From DAHUYF01 sp035623985 (GTDB lineage: Bacteria; Pseudomonadota; Alphaproteobacteria; ATCC43930; CGMCC-115725), in contig DASPSJ010000053.1 in assembly GCA_035623985.1 (NCBI GenBank), forward strand, positions 1-64,000: 64,000 nt of DNA, in the 5' to 3' direction. The translations under genes and the position numbers were made by a program. The notes below the pieces were generated by a model. The model was not told the DNA's origin. It saw only the letters and a program-made list of their open reading frames with translations, and searched no databases. Position 1 is the stretch's first letter. Each line of letters starts with the position of its first letter. Below are positions 55,664-63,900 of the stretch, in pieces.

Positions 55664-55992
55664 CCCGATCCTCGCTTAAGCTGCCGCAACCGCGCCGCGG
55701 CAAGCTCAAGGTCGCGGCGGGCGGTCTTCCGCGTCCTCTTCTCGAACGCGTGGAGCACGTGAATCGCATCGGCGAACGTGGCGATGTAGATCACGCGATA
55801 GGATCCCGAGGCGTCGCGGACTCTGATCTCTCGAACACCGGCACCGATCGTTGACATCGTCTTCCAGTCATTCGGGTCAAGACCGTTTTGAACACGATAG
55901 AGCTCATAGCCGGCTTCGCGGCGTGCATCCTCGGGAAAATCTCGCAAGCAATCAAGCGAATCGCCGTGGAACGTCACTCGCTTTAGCGCCAT
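55660..55992 (-). CDS. higB: HigB-like (RelE superfamily/Gp49) toxin
   Basis: Toxin of 110 residues, predicted mRNA interferase that cuts ribosome-associated mRNA. GAGVREIRVRDASGSYRVIYIATFADAIHVLHAFEKRTRKTARRDLELAAARL is the HigB/Gp49 signature; basic residues cluster at the active site. ATG at 55992. It is first in a two-gene operon with HigA. The region carries no other genes until the SIR2-like remnant. Confidence 0.87.
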   Translation of the reverse strand: MALKRVTFHGDSLDCLRDFPEDARREAGYELYRVQNGLDPNDWKTMSTIGAGVREIRVRDASGSYRVIYIATFADAIHVLHAFEKRTRKTARRDLELAAARLRQLKRGSG

Positions 55993-56002
55993 CGAACGTC
56001 TT

Positions 56003-56020
56003 TATATCATTAATGATATA
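56003..56020. promoter_or_regulatory. AT-rich palindromic operator of the HigBA-like operon
   Basis: TATATCATTAATGATATA is a perfect 18-bp palindrome lying 11 bases upstream of the toxin start. Toxin-antitoxin antitoxins usually bind palindromes over their promoter; its placement here fits autoregulation. Confidence 0.65.
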
Positions 56021-56684
56021 AGCAGGCAAGTCGGCCAGAAGTAACGAAACGCCGATTTTTGCGGCACGAGGGGAAAGACGTGGGATGGAGCGCGCCTCAA
56101 GCCGCGGATATCCGCCAAAAAAGCTGGCAGGCTGGTCGCGCGGCTCCGCAGCCGCCGACGTCACGGCCGCGAGACGGTTTCCCGACGCGATCGACCCCGA
56201 AAAGAGGGCAACCGAGGCGGCAACGTCGACAGCGACACGCTCGCAACCCCCCATGGGAAAGCCCTGAACTCCTGCTCCATCGGTCGCTTCGGGTCGGCGA
56301 AAGTTGCCGCAGGGTGGCCTCTCTCGTTCATGCACGTTCTTGGATCGAAGCTCGAGGCTCGCCTCTCGGAGACGAGAGGCGCCATAGTTCTGCCGCCGGG
56401 AGCGACTGGCTGCCTCGCGCCCATCCTAGTCGTTCCCGAGGCTTAGCCAACATCCTGGAAACGGGCATTCGGGAAAGTGCCAACTCTGCTATAGTCCAGG
56501 CCATTGACAGCGCCCAGCTCGATGCGATCGGTCCTCGGTCTCCAGCGCCTCGACCAGTTCCTCCGGTGCAAAGTCAGTACGCAGCGAGACAATGCCTCAG
56601 CGCGGCCATTTCCTACCCTTCATCTCCCCTAGCCGCTGTAGGCTATTGATGAGGTTGAAGCACATTGGCATCGGAGGGAAATAA
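56021..56684. other. Intergenic, 664 bp
   Basis: Separates the HigBA-like operon from the SIR2-like remnant. One small hairpin is at 56360-56381 (CGCCTCTCG-GAGA-CGAGAGGCG). The frames open here have no start signals or recognisable motifs. It may contain the promoter of the remnant gene and decayed sequence. Confidence 0.35.
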
Positions 56685-56924
56685 GTGCCGAAGAAAAAGC
56701 TTCTGCTCGTGGTAGGTGCCGGCGCATCGGTTGAATTCGGCATTCCCACTGTAGCGGCGGTTCGCGGGATCATCAGTAGCGCGATTCAGACCCGCTATCC
56801 GCTTCTGCACGCGCCGGCCACCAACCTCTATGAGCACATCGAAGAAACTGTCAGCCGTTATTGGACCGTTACGGACAGGCCGCGATGCAACCGGTCAGAA
56901 TCTCTATGCAGAAATACCAACTGA
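56685..56924 (+). pseudogene. Truncated SIR2-like gene
   Basis: A GTG start with an excellent ribosome binding site (GGAGGGAAATAA) encodes KKKLLLVVGAGASVEFGIPTVAAVRGIISSA, the NAD-binding N-terminus of SIR2-like proteins found in antiphage defence and signalling systems. After about 60 residues the frame ends at 56924, far short of the usual several hundred residues. Adjacent frames run on to about 57000 without a clear continuation of the domain, so the gene appears to be broken by frameshift or deletion. It sits between two toxin-antitoxin pairs. Confidence 0.6.
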
Positions 56925-57109
56925 TGAGAGGACTCTGATGCGCAGGGAAGGATTTGGTCAGAACCACACTATGACGAATATCACCGTGCTTGTTTGAGGC
57001 GCTCTATACCATAGCTGCCAGGGGTCCCCCTTCTTCTCAAACGGGGTGGCGGGTCGGGTATAGGGAACCGGTCGCGGGAATCACCCCGTGCCCGAACAAA
57101 CATCCGTGT

Positions 57110-57535
57110 TCATCGCCGCACGCCTTCTGTCCGTCCCTTCTCATATAGCTCCAGGAATTTGGCTTTCACTTGAGCGAAGAGGCCGGGCGGGATGAAGCCG
57201 TAGCTGAAGGTACCTGGCCGACCCGGTAGCGGCACCAACCCGCCGTTCGGCCATTCGTCGACATTGTGCTCCGAGATGATCACCCAACTCGGTGCGTCAT
57301 CCAGACCAAGCGCCTCACGAACCCTCGTTGGTATTTCCACGCCGACCGTATCCTTGTCAGGCCGCGTGTGTGTGATCGGGAGAATGACCACGAAGCGCGG
57401 CGACGTGGCGGGGTTGGTAGCGGTTACCAAGCAAGCCGGACGTTCCTTTCCCTGGTCGCGGCCGGCAGCAGCTTCCCGGCTCCAGAGATAGTCGTAGCGG
57501 ATCACGAGCCCCGGCCTGGGCTCCGGCAGCGGCAC
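57110..57535 (-). CDS. PemK/MazF-like toxin
   Basis: A 141-residue PemK/MazF-fold protein. Family marks are PRPGLVIRYDYLW at the start, RPACLVTATNP with the conserved acidic/basic patch, VILPITHTRPDKDTVGVEIP and ISEHNVDEWPNGG. MazF toxins are sequence-specific endoribonucleases. The GTG start at 57535 lies 10 bases after the antitoxin stop, so the two are in one operon. The C-terminus ends in a basic tail, EKGRTEGVRR. Confidence 0.82.
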   Translation of the reverse strand: MPLPEPRPGLVIRYDYLWSREAAAGRDQGKERPACLVTATNPATSPRFVVILPITHTRPDKDTVGVEIPTRVREALGLDDAPSWVIISEHNVDEWPNGGLVPLPGRPGTFSYGFIPPGLFAQVKAKFLELYEKGRTEGVRR

Positions 57536-57545
57536 GACGACGACT

Positions 57546-57800
57546 TTACTTCATAAGGTCGTCGAGACCGGCTTGCTCCGGGTCCATCTCCGCGCGCCGT
57601 ACCGCATCTGCCACGACCGCAGCCGCCTCCGTTGTCCGATGGGTCCGCCGTGCCGCGGCGACAAGCCAGTCGTAGTGATCGGCCGACATCAGCACCAGTT
57701 CGCGCCGCCCATGCCGCGTGATTTCCACCGGCTCCCGCTGGGCTTGGTGCTGGAACTCGCCGAATTTGCGCTGAAACTCCATCGCGGTGGTCTGAGCCAT
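57546..57800 (-). CDS. Phd/YefM-like antitoxin
   Basis: An 84-residue antitoxin of the Phd/YefM group: FQRKFGEFQHQAQREPVEITRHGRRELVLMSADHYDWL, the DNA-binding N-terminal fold, followed by a C-terminal segment that binds toxin. It precedes the MazF/PemK-like gene. ATG at 57800 has GAGGATGCT; longer open frames to 57884 cross the operator. This combination of Phd/YefM antitoxin and MazF-fold toxin is less usual than the Phd-Doc or MazE-MazF pairings. Confidence 0.82.
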   Translation of the reverse strand: MAQTTAMEFQRKFGEFQHQAQREPVEITRHGRRELVLMSADHYDWLVAAARRTHRTTEAAAVVADAVRRAEMDPEQAGLDDLMK

Positions 57801-57833
57801 AGCATCCTCGATGCCGGAAAACGGATTATCTGT

Positions 57834-57847
57834 ATAATACGTATTAT
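57834..57847. promoter_or_regulatory. AT-rich palindrome upstream of the Phd/MazF-like operon
   Basis: ATAATACGTATTAT is a perfect 14-bp palindrome 33 bases before the antitoxin start. It is likely the operator bound by the antitoxin and overlaps AT-rich promoter-like sequence. Confidence 0.6.
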
Positions 57848-57899
57848 CGGATGGAAATTCAAGGCCCATCCGGCAGTTCATCATGCAGCAAAAAAGCCT

Positions 57900-58934
57900 T
57901 CACTCCTCGATGCGCCAGGCGATCTCCGCGCCGGCCAGGAACGGCCGCAGCGGCCCCGCCTCGCTGGGTATCTCCGCCGACACGCGCCAGGGGCGAGCCG
58001 CGAGGGTTATCCGCTGCTCGTTCACGGGGAGGCCGTAAAAGCGCGGGCCGTTGAGCGAGGCGAAGGCCTCGAGGCGATCGAGTGCCTGCTCCTCGGCGAA
58101 GACCTGCGCGTAGATTTCGAGCGCCGCGGGCGCCGTGAAAATGCCGGCGCAGCCGCAATCGCGCTCCTTGTCGGGGATCGGATGCGGCGCCGTGTCGGTG
58201 CCAAGAAAGAATTTTGCGTTGCCCGAAACGGCGGCGCGGCGCAGCGTCAGGCGATGCTTCTCGCGCTTGGCGACGGGCAGGCAGTACATATGCGGCCGCA
58301 ATCCGCCGGCGAAGAGCGCGTTGCGGTTGATCACCAGGTGATGCGCGGTGATGGTCGCGGCGAGGTTGGCGCCGGCGCCGGCGACGAAATCGACCGCCTC
58401 GTCGGTCGTGATGTGCTCGAGGACGATCCTGAGCTGCGGGAAGCGCCGCATCAATGGCGCCAGCACGCGCTCGATGAACGCTGCCTCGCGATCGAAGACG
58501 TCGACGGCCGCATCCGTCACTTCGCCATGGACGAGGAGCGGGATGGCCAGCGCCTGAAGGCGCTCGAGCACGGGGTAGGTCCTGGAGATGTCGGTAACGC
58601 CCTGGGCCGAATTGGTCGTGGCGCGGGCCGGATAGAGCTTCACCGCGGTGAAGATGCCGGCGCGATGGCCGCGCGCGATCTCCTCGGGGTCGCTGTCGTC
58701 GGTGAGGTAAGCGGTCATCAGCGGGGCGAAGCTCATCCCCGCCGGCAGCGCCGCAAGGATGCGGTCGCGATAGGCCGCCGCCGCTGCCGCCGTCGTCACC
58801 GGCGATGCCAGGTTCGGCATGATGATGGCGCGAGCAAAGGCGCGGGCGGTGAAGGGCAGCACCGCCTGAAGCAGGGCGCCGTCGCGCAGATGCACATGCC
58901 AGTCGTCGGGGCGGCGCAGCGTGAGCGTATTCAC
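57900..58934 (-). CDS. pyrC: Dihydroorotase (class II, E. coli PyrC type)
   Basis: Metal-dependent amidohydrolase of 344 residues catalysing the third step of pyrimidine synthesis. DDWHVHLRDGALL holds the first two zinc His; LYPARATTNSAQGV contains the carboxylated Lys in the preceding KLYP, and LLVHGEVTD, LEHITT and the FFLGTDTAPH segment complete the metal and substrate ligands. GTG at 58934 was chosen because it gives the family-typical N-terminus and follows GGAG; the open frame to 59255 crosses the neighbouring gene. Confidence 0.93.
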   Translation of the reverse strand: MNTLTLRRPDDWHVHLRDGALLQAVLPFTARAFARAIIMPNLASPVTTAAAAAAYRDRILAALPAGMSFAPLMTAYLTDDSDPEEIARGHRAGIFTAVKLYPARATTNSAQGVTDISRTYPVLERLQALAIPLLVHGEVTDAAVDVFDREAAFIERVLAPLMRRFPQLRIVLEHITTDEAVDFVAGAGANLAATITAHHLVINRNALFAGGLRPHMYCLPVAKREKHRLTLRRAAVSGNAKFFLGTDTAPHPIPDKERDCGCAGIFTAPAALEIYAQVFAEEQALDRLEAFASLNGPRFYGLPVNEQRITLAARPWRVSAEIPSEAGPLRPFLAGAEIAWRIEE

Positions 58935-58956
58935 GGTCGGACTCCGCCTTGCCCGC

Positions 58957-59784
58957 CTACTCGTAATATTCCGGGGCGTGGCGCTGCTGATCGCTTTGCG
59001 GCTTGTCGTGGTTGATCCAGAGCTGGGCGTGGTGCTCGGCGAGGATGTCGGCGATGCGCTGCATCGAGGCCAAGGACTTCTCCTTGTCGGCGTTGAAGCC
59101 GGGCACTCGACGATTGTCCCAATTGTCCTTGAAATGCGCGACGTCGCCGCTGAGCACGATCCAGCCGGTCTTGGGCAGATGCAGCAGCAGGGATTCATGC
59201 CCCGGCGTATGTCCCGGCGTCGACAGGATGATGGCGCTGCCATCGCCGAACACATCCTTATCCCCCTCGAGCTTCATCACCGGATGAGCGGCGGAAAAGG
59301 GCGGGGTGGGCAGGGTGAAGGCCCAGTCATATTCCGCCTTCTGGATCAGCACGGTCGCCTTGGGGAAAAGCTCGACATTGCCGACGTGATCGGGATGGGT
59401 ATGGGAAACGCCGAGATAGCGGATGTCGTCGGGCTTGACGCCGACGGCAGCGAGCTGGGCGATAAGGGTCTTCGGCCGGTGCCACACCATCGCGCCATTC
59501 AGCATCGACACGCCCTCGGCCGTCGCGGCGACGGCGTCCGTGACCCCTGTATCCCAGAGGAGATACCCGTCCTGGGCGTGATGGATGAGGTAGCAATTGT
59601 CGGAAACGTCGATTGGCATTCCGACATTGACGCCCGGCGACCAGCGCGACTGGTCGGCAGCATGCGCCCAGCCGCAATCCAGCACGTAAAGCCGGTCGAT
59701 CCCCGAGACCGATTGAGTCGCGCCCGGCCCGGTGCAGAGCAGGAAGGCGGCGGTAGCGACAGGGATCAGGCGAGCAAGCGTCAT
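58957..59784 (-). CDS. Exported metallo-beta-lactamase-fold hydrolase (AHL-lactonase-like)
   Basis: A 275-residue MBL-fold protein with a signal peptide (about residues 1-24). The metal motif is HTHPDH in LGVSHTHPDHVGN, with downstream HTPGHESLLL, SGDVAH and a late His in WINHDKP. The family includes N-acyl-homoserine-lactone lactonases and other secreted hydrolases; the real substrate is unknown. ATG at 59784 follows GGAAGGGGG. It lies 22 bases before pyrC on the same strand, so they could share a transcript. Confidence 0.83.
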   Translation of the reverse strand: MTLARLIPVATAAFLLCTGPGATQSVSGIDRLYVLDCGWAHAADQSRWSPGVNVGMPIDVSDNCYLIHHAQDGYLLWDTGVTDAVAATAEGVSMLNGAMVWHRPKTLIAQLAAVGVKPDDIRYLGVSHTHPDHVGNVELFPKATVLIQKAEYDWAFTLPTPPFSAAHPVMKLEGDKDVFGDGSAIILSTPGHTPGHESLLLHLPKTGWIVLSGDVAHFKDNWDNRRVPGFNADKEKSLASMQRIADILAEHHAQLWINHDKPQSDQQRHAPEYYE

Positions 59785-59951
59785 GGCGGGACCCCCTTCC
59801 TTCATGTATCGCGTAGAGTAGGCCGAACCCGCCAAGGGCGCTACCGCGCCGGCCGAAATCGCCGCCAGGACGCCCTGCATCCAGCCCCGTGACGATCGGC
59901 GGGGCGACTGCTATATCTAGCTGACCAAGGGAATCGACCTCGGAGGATGAC

Positions 59952-61115
59952 ATGACCGCTTGCATCGTCGGCTGGGCCCACTCGCGCTTCGGCAAGCTGG
60001 AGGAAGACCTCGAAACGCTGATCGTCAAGGTCGCGGTAGAGGCGATCCGCGATGCCGGTATGGAGCCGAAGGAAATCGACGAGATCTTCATCGGCACGAT
60101 GAATATGGGCTTCCAGCGGCAGGAATTTCCTTCGTCGCTGGTGCTTCAGGCGGATCCCGCTTTCCGCTTCAAGCCTTCGACCCATGTCGAGAATGCCTGC
60201 GCGACCGGCTCCGCCGCGATCCACCAGGGCCTCAACGCGATTGCCGCCGGGCGCGCGCGCAAGGTGTTGATCGTCGGCGTCGAGAAGATGACCGACGTCA
60301 CGGGACCAGAGGTCGGCGAGATCCTGATCAAGGCGTCCTACATCAAGGAAGAGGGCAGCACCGAGGGCGGTTTTGCCGGCGTTTTCGGCCGCATTACTCA
60401 GATGTATTTCCAGCGCTACGGCGACAAATCCGACGCGCTCGCCCGCATCGCCGCCAAAAACCACAAGAACGGCGCGTCCAACCCGCTGGCGCAGGTGCAG
60501 AAGGATCTCGGCTACGACTTCTGTCGCACGGTATCGGAGAAGAACCCGCTCGTCGCCGGCCCCTTGCGTCGCACCGATTGCTCGCTCGTCTCCGACGGGG
60601 CGGCGGCGCTGGTGCTCACCGACGTCGACACGGCGCTTGGTTGCGACAAGGCGATCGTGTTTCGTGCCGCCGAGCACGTCAACGACTTCCTGCCGATGAG
60701 CCGACGCGACATGGTCGCCTTCGAAGGGCCGGAACTCGTCATCAAGCGCGCGCTGGCCTCGGCCAAGGTCGGGCTCGATGATCTCGGCTTTGCCGAGGTG
60801 CATGACTGCTTCACCATCGCGGAGCTGCTGATCTACGAGGCGATGGGATTGACGCCGAAAGGTCAGGGCGAGCGCGCCATCACCGAGGGCTGGGTTGCCA
60901 AGGACGGCAAGCTCCCGCTCAACCCCTCGGGCGGCCTCAAGGCAAAGGGCCACCCGGTCGGCGCTACCGGCGTCTCCATGCATGTATTGGCCTCGATGCA
61001 GCTTACCGGCACCGCCGGCGGCATCCAGGTGAAGGACCCGACGCTCGGCGCCATCTTCAACATGGGCGGCGCCGCCGTGGCGAACTACGCGAGCGTGCTC
61101 GAGCGGCTGCGCTGA
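59952..61115 (+). CDS. Thiolase-like (SCP-x/acetyl-CoA acetyltransferase type) enzyme
   Basis: A 387-residue thiolase-superfamily protein. Cys83 in VENACATGSAAIHQG is the acyl nucleophile position, GGLKAKGHPVGATGVSM contains the catalytic His, and the N-terminus CIVGWAHSRFG is of the SCP-2/thiolase type, as found in steroid side-chain and fatty-acid degradation. It is followed by an AcuI-like reductase 13 bases downstream. ATG at 59952 follows GGAGGATGAC. Confidence 0.87.
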   Translation: MTACIVGWAHSRFGKLEEDLETLIVKVAVEAIRDAGMEPKEIDEIFIGTMNMGFQRQEFPSSLVLQADPAFRFKPSTHVENACATGSAAIHQGLNAIAAGRARKVLIVGVEKMTDVTGPEVGEILIKASYIKEEGSTEGGFAGVFGRITQMYFQRYGDKSDALARIAAKNHKNGASNPLAQVQKDLGYDFCRTVSEKNPLVAGPLRRTDCSLVSDGAAALVLTDVDTALGCDKAIVFRAAEHVNDFLPMSRRDMVAFEGPELVIKRALASAKVGLDDLGFAEVHDCFTIAELLIYEAMGLTPKGQGERAITEGWVAKDGKLPLNPSGGLKAKGHPVGATGVSMHVLASMQLTGTAGGIQVKDPTLGAIFNMGGAAVANYASVLERLR

Positions 61116-61128
61116 GCAGGGGATCGAG

Positions 61129-62124
61129 ATGGGCGACCTCAAGGCGTTGATGCTGCGCGAGGCGGAGGGGAAGGTTCAGCCGCGCATCGAACGCATCGAC
61201 GAGGTCGCCCTGCCCCCCGGGGAAGTCACGGTCGCGGTCGAGTATTCCACCCTCAACTACAAGGATGGGTTGATCCTGAACGGCCTGGGGCGGCTCGTGC
61301 GCAGCTATCCCCATATTCCAGGCATCGACCTCGCCGGCACGGTCGAGCGCTCGGACGTGCCGGACTACAAGCCCGGCGACAAGGTGCTGCTGACCGGCTG
61401 GCGGGTCGGGGAGCTCACTTGGGGCGGCTACGCCGAAAAGGCGCGGGTCAAGGCGGCGCATCTCATCAAGCTGCCGCAGGAGCTTACCACCCGGCGTGCC
61501 ATGGCCATCGGCACTGCCGGCTTCACCGCGATGCTGGCGGTGATGGCGCTCGAAGAGCATGGGCTTGCCCCCGAGAAGGGCGAGGTTCTGGTTACCGGCG
61601 CGGCAGGCGGCGTCGGCAGCATCGCCATCTGCGTGCTGGCCAAGCTCGGCTATCGGGTCGTCGCCTCGACCGGGCGGCGCGAGCAGCAGGACTATCTCCG
61701 CGGCCTGGGCGCCAGCGATTTCCTCGATCGCGCGGAATTGGCAAAGCCGCCGACGCGGCCGCTCGATGCCGAGCGCTGGGCGGGCGCCATCGATGCGGTC
61801 GGGAGCACCACGCTGGCAAACCTGCTGACACAGCTCAAATACGCTGGCGCCGCTGCCGCCTGCGGCCTTGCCGGGGGCAATGACTTGCCGACGACGGTGA
61901 TCCCCTTTCTGCTGCGCGGGATCAACCTGCTCGGCATCGACAGCGTCATGTGTCCGATCGCGCGCCGTCAGGCCGCGTGGTCGCGACTCAGCCGCGATCT
62001 GCCCGTGGACAAGCTCGACGCGCTTACCGAAACGGTGCCGCTCGAGGCGCTTCCGGCGCTCGGGCAGAAGATCCTCAAAGGCGGCGTGCGCGGCCGCATC
62101 GTGGTCGATCCGCGAGCGTCCTGA
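61129..62124 (+). CDS. Acrylyl-CoA reductase-like MDR protein (AcuI/YhdH)
   Basis: Zinc-independent medium-chain reductase of 331 residues. The N-terminus (STLNYKDGLILNG), the GIDLAGTVERSD segment, GTAGFTAMLAVMALEEHG and the NADPH-binding VTGAAGGVGSIAICVLAKLG with VASTGRREQQDYLRGLGA identify AcuI/YhdH. By family knowledge, AcuI reduces acrylyl-CoA to propionyl-CoA; here it may serve another enoyl-CoA or quinone. It follows the SCP-x-like thiolase and looks co-transcribed. Confidence 0.9.
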   Translation: MGDLKALMLREAEGKVQPRIERIDEVALPPGEVTVAVEYSTLNYKDGLILNGLGRLVRSYPHIPGIDLAGTVERSDVPDYKPGDKVLLTGWRVGELTWGGYAEKARVKAAHLIKLPQELTTRRAMAIGTAGFTAMLAVMALEEHGLAPEKGEVLVTGAAGGVGSIAICVLAKLGYRVVASTGRREQQDYLRGLGASDFLDRAELAKPPTRPLDAERWAGAIDAVGSTTLANLLTQLKYAGAAAACGLAGGNDLPTTVIPFLLRGINLLGIDSVMCPIARRQAAWSRLSRDLPVDKLDALTETVPLEALPALGQKILKGGVRGRIVVDPRAS

Positions 62125-62238
62125 GCCACACCGGCGCAACGGCCGATTACCTGAATTTTTAGCGAAATCAGCGAGAAAACGCGGGTAATTTAACAAAGCA
62201 TTATCAATTGACGGCCGACGATCAAGCACGAACAACTT

Positions 62239-62646
62239 ATGCGGGTCGGGCCACGGATGACGACCGTTCCCTCTCCTTCCGCCGTGATCCTGGTGGTCGA
62301 TGACGACGAAGTGATGCGAGACCTGCTGCGACGGGTGCTTGAGCGGTCCGGCTACGAAGTGGTGACCGCAACCGACGGTCGCGATGGCGTGGAGCGCTTG
62401 CGCCGCCGCGCCGTGGACGTGACCATTACCGATATGAGAATGCCGGTCATGGACGGCATCGAGTTCATCCAAACGCTTGTCGCGGAACAGCCGAGCATCC
62501 GGATCATCGCGGTGTCGGGGGTCGATGATTGGGACAACTACCTCAAGACGGCCCGTTCCCTCGGCGCCAAGGCGGTGCTGCGCAAGCCTGTCGGCAGTGC
62601 CGAGCTGGTGAGCACGGTCAAGCGCGTGCTGATGGGCGAATGTTGA
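62239..62646 (+). CDS. Single-domain response regulator (receiver)
   Basis: A 135-residue CheY-like receiver without an output domain. The acidic pair is in VVDDDE, the phospho-acceptor Asp in ITDMRMPVMDG, the switch Ser in AVSGVDDW, and the conserved Lys in AVLRKPVGSA. It probably works through protein contacts in a phosphorelay. No sensor kinase is adjacent. ATG at 62239 has no clear ribosome binding site; ATG at 62257 is an alternative. A terminator hairpin follows. Confidence 0.88.
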   Translation: MRVGPRMTTVPSPSAVILVVDDDEVMRDLLRRVLERSGYEVVTATDGRDGVERLRRRAVDVTITDMRMPVMDGIEFIQTLVAEQPSIRIIAVSGVDDWDNYLKTARSLGAKAVLRKPVGSAELVSTVKRVLMGEC

Positions 62647-62659
62647 TCCGGTTTCAAGG

Positions 62660-62685
62660 GCGGCGGCTGGCCCCGTAGCCGCCGC
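62660..62685 (+). terminator. Hairpin after the response regulator
   Basis: GCGGCGGCT at 62660-62668 pairs with AGCCGCCGC at 62677-62685 around an 8-base loop, 14 bases after the stop. Only GTTGT follows, so it may be a weak intrinsic or Rho-assisted terminator. A 12-bp palindrome TCCGATATCGGA lies further on at 62721-62732. Confidence 0.5.
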
Positions 62686-62863
62686 GTTGTCACAAAATTA
62701 ACCATCCTATGACACCGTTGTCCGATATCGGATGGCGCGGGCGGCCTTTGAAAAATTTTATCCTGCGAATGCAAATAGATATGGCAATATTCTCAACCAA
62801 TGCTTATGATGCATCCTGGTAGGCGTTCAACCTCCTTGCGAGGGGCAAGCGGCGTGGGCGCAG

Positions 62864-63682
62864 ATGATCCGAGGTAGCGAGAACATCGGTCGGCGGGCGC
62901 TATTGCGCCTGCTGGCCATGACGGCCCTGGGCACCGGCGCATTAGGGGCCGCTTCGCCGGCCTTTGCCGAAGCGCTGTCGGCGCGAGCCATGCGCAGGCC
63001 ACATCTTGTGGTGCTGGACCCCGGCCATGGCGGCCTCGATCCCGGCGCCATCGGCTATAGCGGCGTCTATGAGAAGGATATCGCGCTGGCCACCGCGCGC
63101 GAGGTGGCGCGCCAGCTTGAGGCGACCAGGCGCTATCGCATCGAGATGACGCGGAGCGATGACGCCTTCGTGCCGTTGCCGGACCGCGTCGCCTTTGCCC
63201 ATGCCGTCGGCGGCGAGCTGTTCCTGTCGATCCACGCCGATGCTCTGCCCAATGCCGGGGTCCGTGGCGCCTCCGTCTTTACCTTGTCGGAAAAGGCTTC
63301 GGACAAGGAAGCGGCCGAGCTCGCGGCGCGCGAGAACAAGGCGGACCTCATCGCCGGCATCGACTTGTCGCGCCATGAACCGGTGGTCAGCGAGATTCTT
63401 TTCGATCTGGCACGGCGACAGACCAACAACCTGTCGATCCGTCTTGCCCGGGATCTCGTCTCCGAGCTGGGCCGCGAGGTGCGGCTTCTCAACAACAGCC
63501 ACCGCTCCGCCGGTTTCGTCGTCCTCAAGGCGCCCGACATTCCCTCGGCACTGGTCGAGCTCGGCTGCCTGTCGAACAGGGACGAAGACGCGCAGCTCCA
63601 GCAGCCGGCCTACCAGCGCAAGCTCGCAACCGGCCTGGTGCGCTCAATAAACGATTATTTCGATTTCATCACAAAGGCTTAG
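62864..63682 (+). CDS. N-acetylmuramoyl-L-alanine amidase (AmiC/Amidase_3)
   Basis: Periplasmic peptidoglycan amidase of 272 residues. A Tat-like twin-arginine signal (IGRRALLRLL, residues 8-17) precedes the Amidase_3 domain. Zinc ligands are His55 in DPGHGG, Glu70 in YEKD and His124 in SIHADA; the catalytic Glu lies in LVELGCLSN. The AMIN domain of AmiC is missing, so it is a short form that cleaves the peptide from the glycan during daughter-cell separation. It converges with the small gene at 63679. Confidence 0.9.
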   Translation: MIRGSENIGRRALLRLLAMTALGTGALGAASPAFAEALSARAMRRPHLVVLDPGHGGLDPGAIGYSGVYEKDIALATAREVARQLEATRRYRIEMTRSDDAFVPLPDRVAFAHAVGGELFLSIHADALPNAGVRGASVFTLSEKASDKEAAELAARENKADLIAGIDLSRHEPVVSEILFDLARRQTNNLSIRLARDLVSELGREVRLLNNSHRSAGFVVLKAPDIPSALVELGCLSNRDEDAQLQQPAYQRKLATGLVRSINDYFDFITKA

Positions 63683-63900
63683 ACCGCCCGAGGAGGGCGC
63701 AGGCGTTGCAGCCTGGCGTAAGCTTCGACGACCGGACCCAACTCGTGACGGTGGTCGACATTGCCCTTGCCGCCGACGCGGGTAAGGGTCATTTCCAGCG
63801 CCTTCACCAGCAACTCCGCCACGTCGAGCTCACGACGTTCGCAGGCCTGGTCGAAGGCGGCGAGGATCTTATCGCTGAGGCGGCGTCCGGAGGCGGCCAT
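63679..63900 (-). CDS. Small conserved hypothetical protein, 73 aa
   Basis: A short, mostly helical protein: SDKILAAFDQACERRELDVAELLVKALEMTLTRVGGK then a HELGPVVEAYARLQRLR end. It recalls small alphaproteobacterial proteins of unknown role. Its stop overlaps the amidase stop on the other strand by 3 bases. ATG at 63900 has AGG ten or more bases upstream, so the start is only moderately supported. Confidence 0.65.
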   Translation of the reverse strand: MAASGRRLSDKILAAFDQACERRELDVAELLVKALEMTLTRVGGKGNVDHRHELGPVVEAYARLQRLRPPRAV

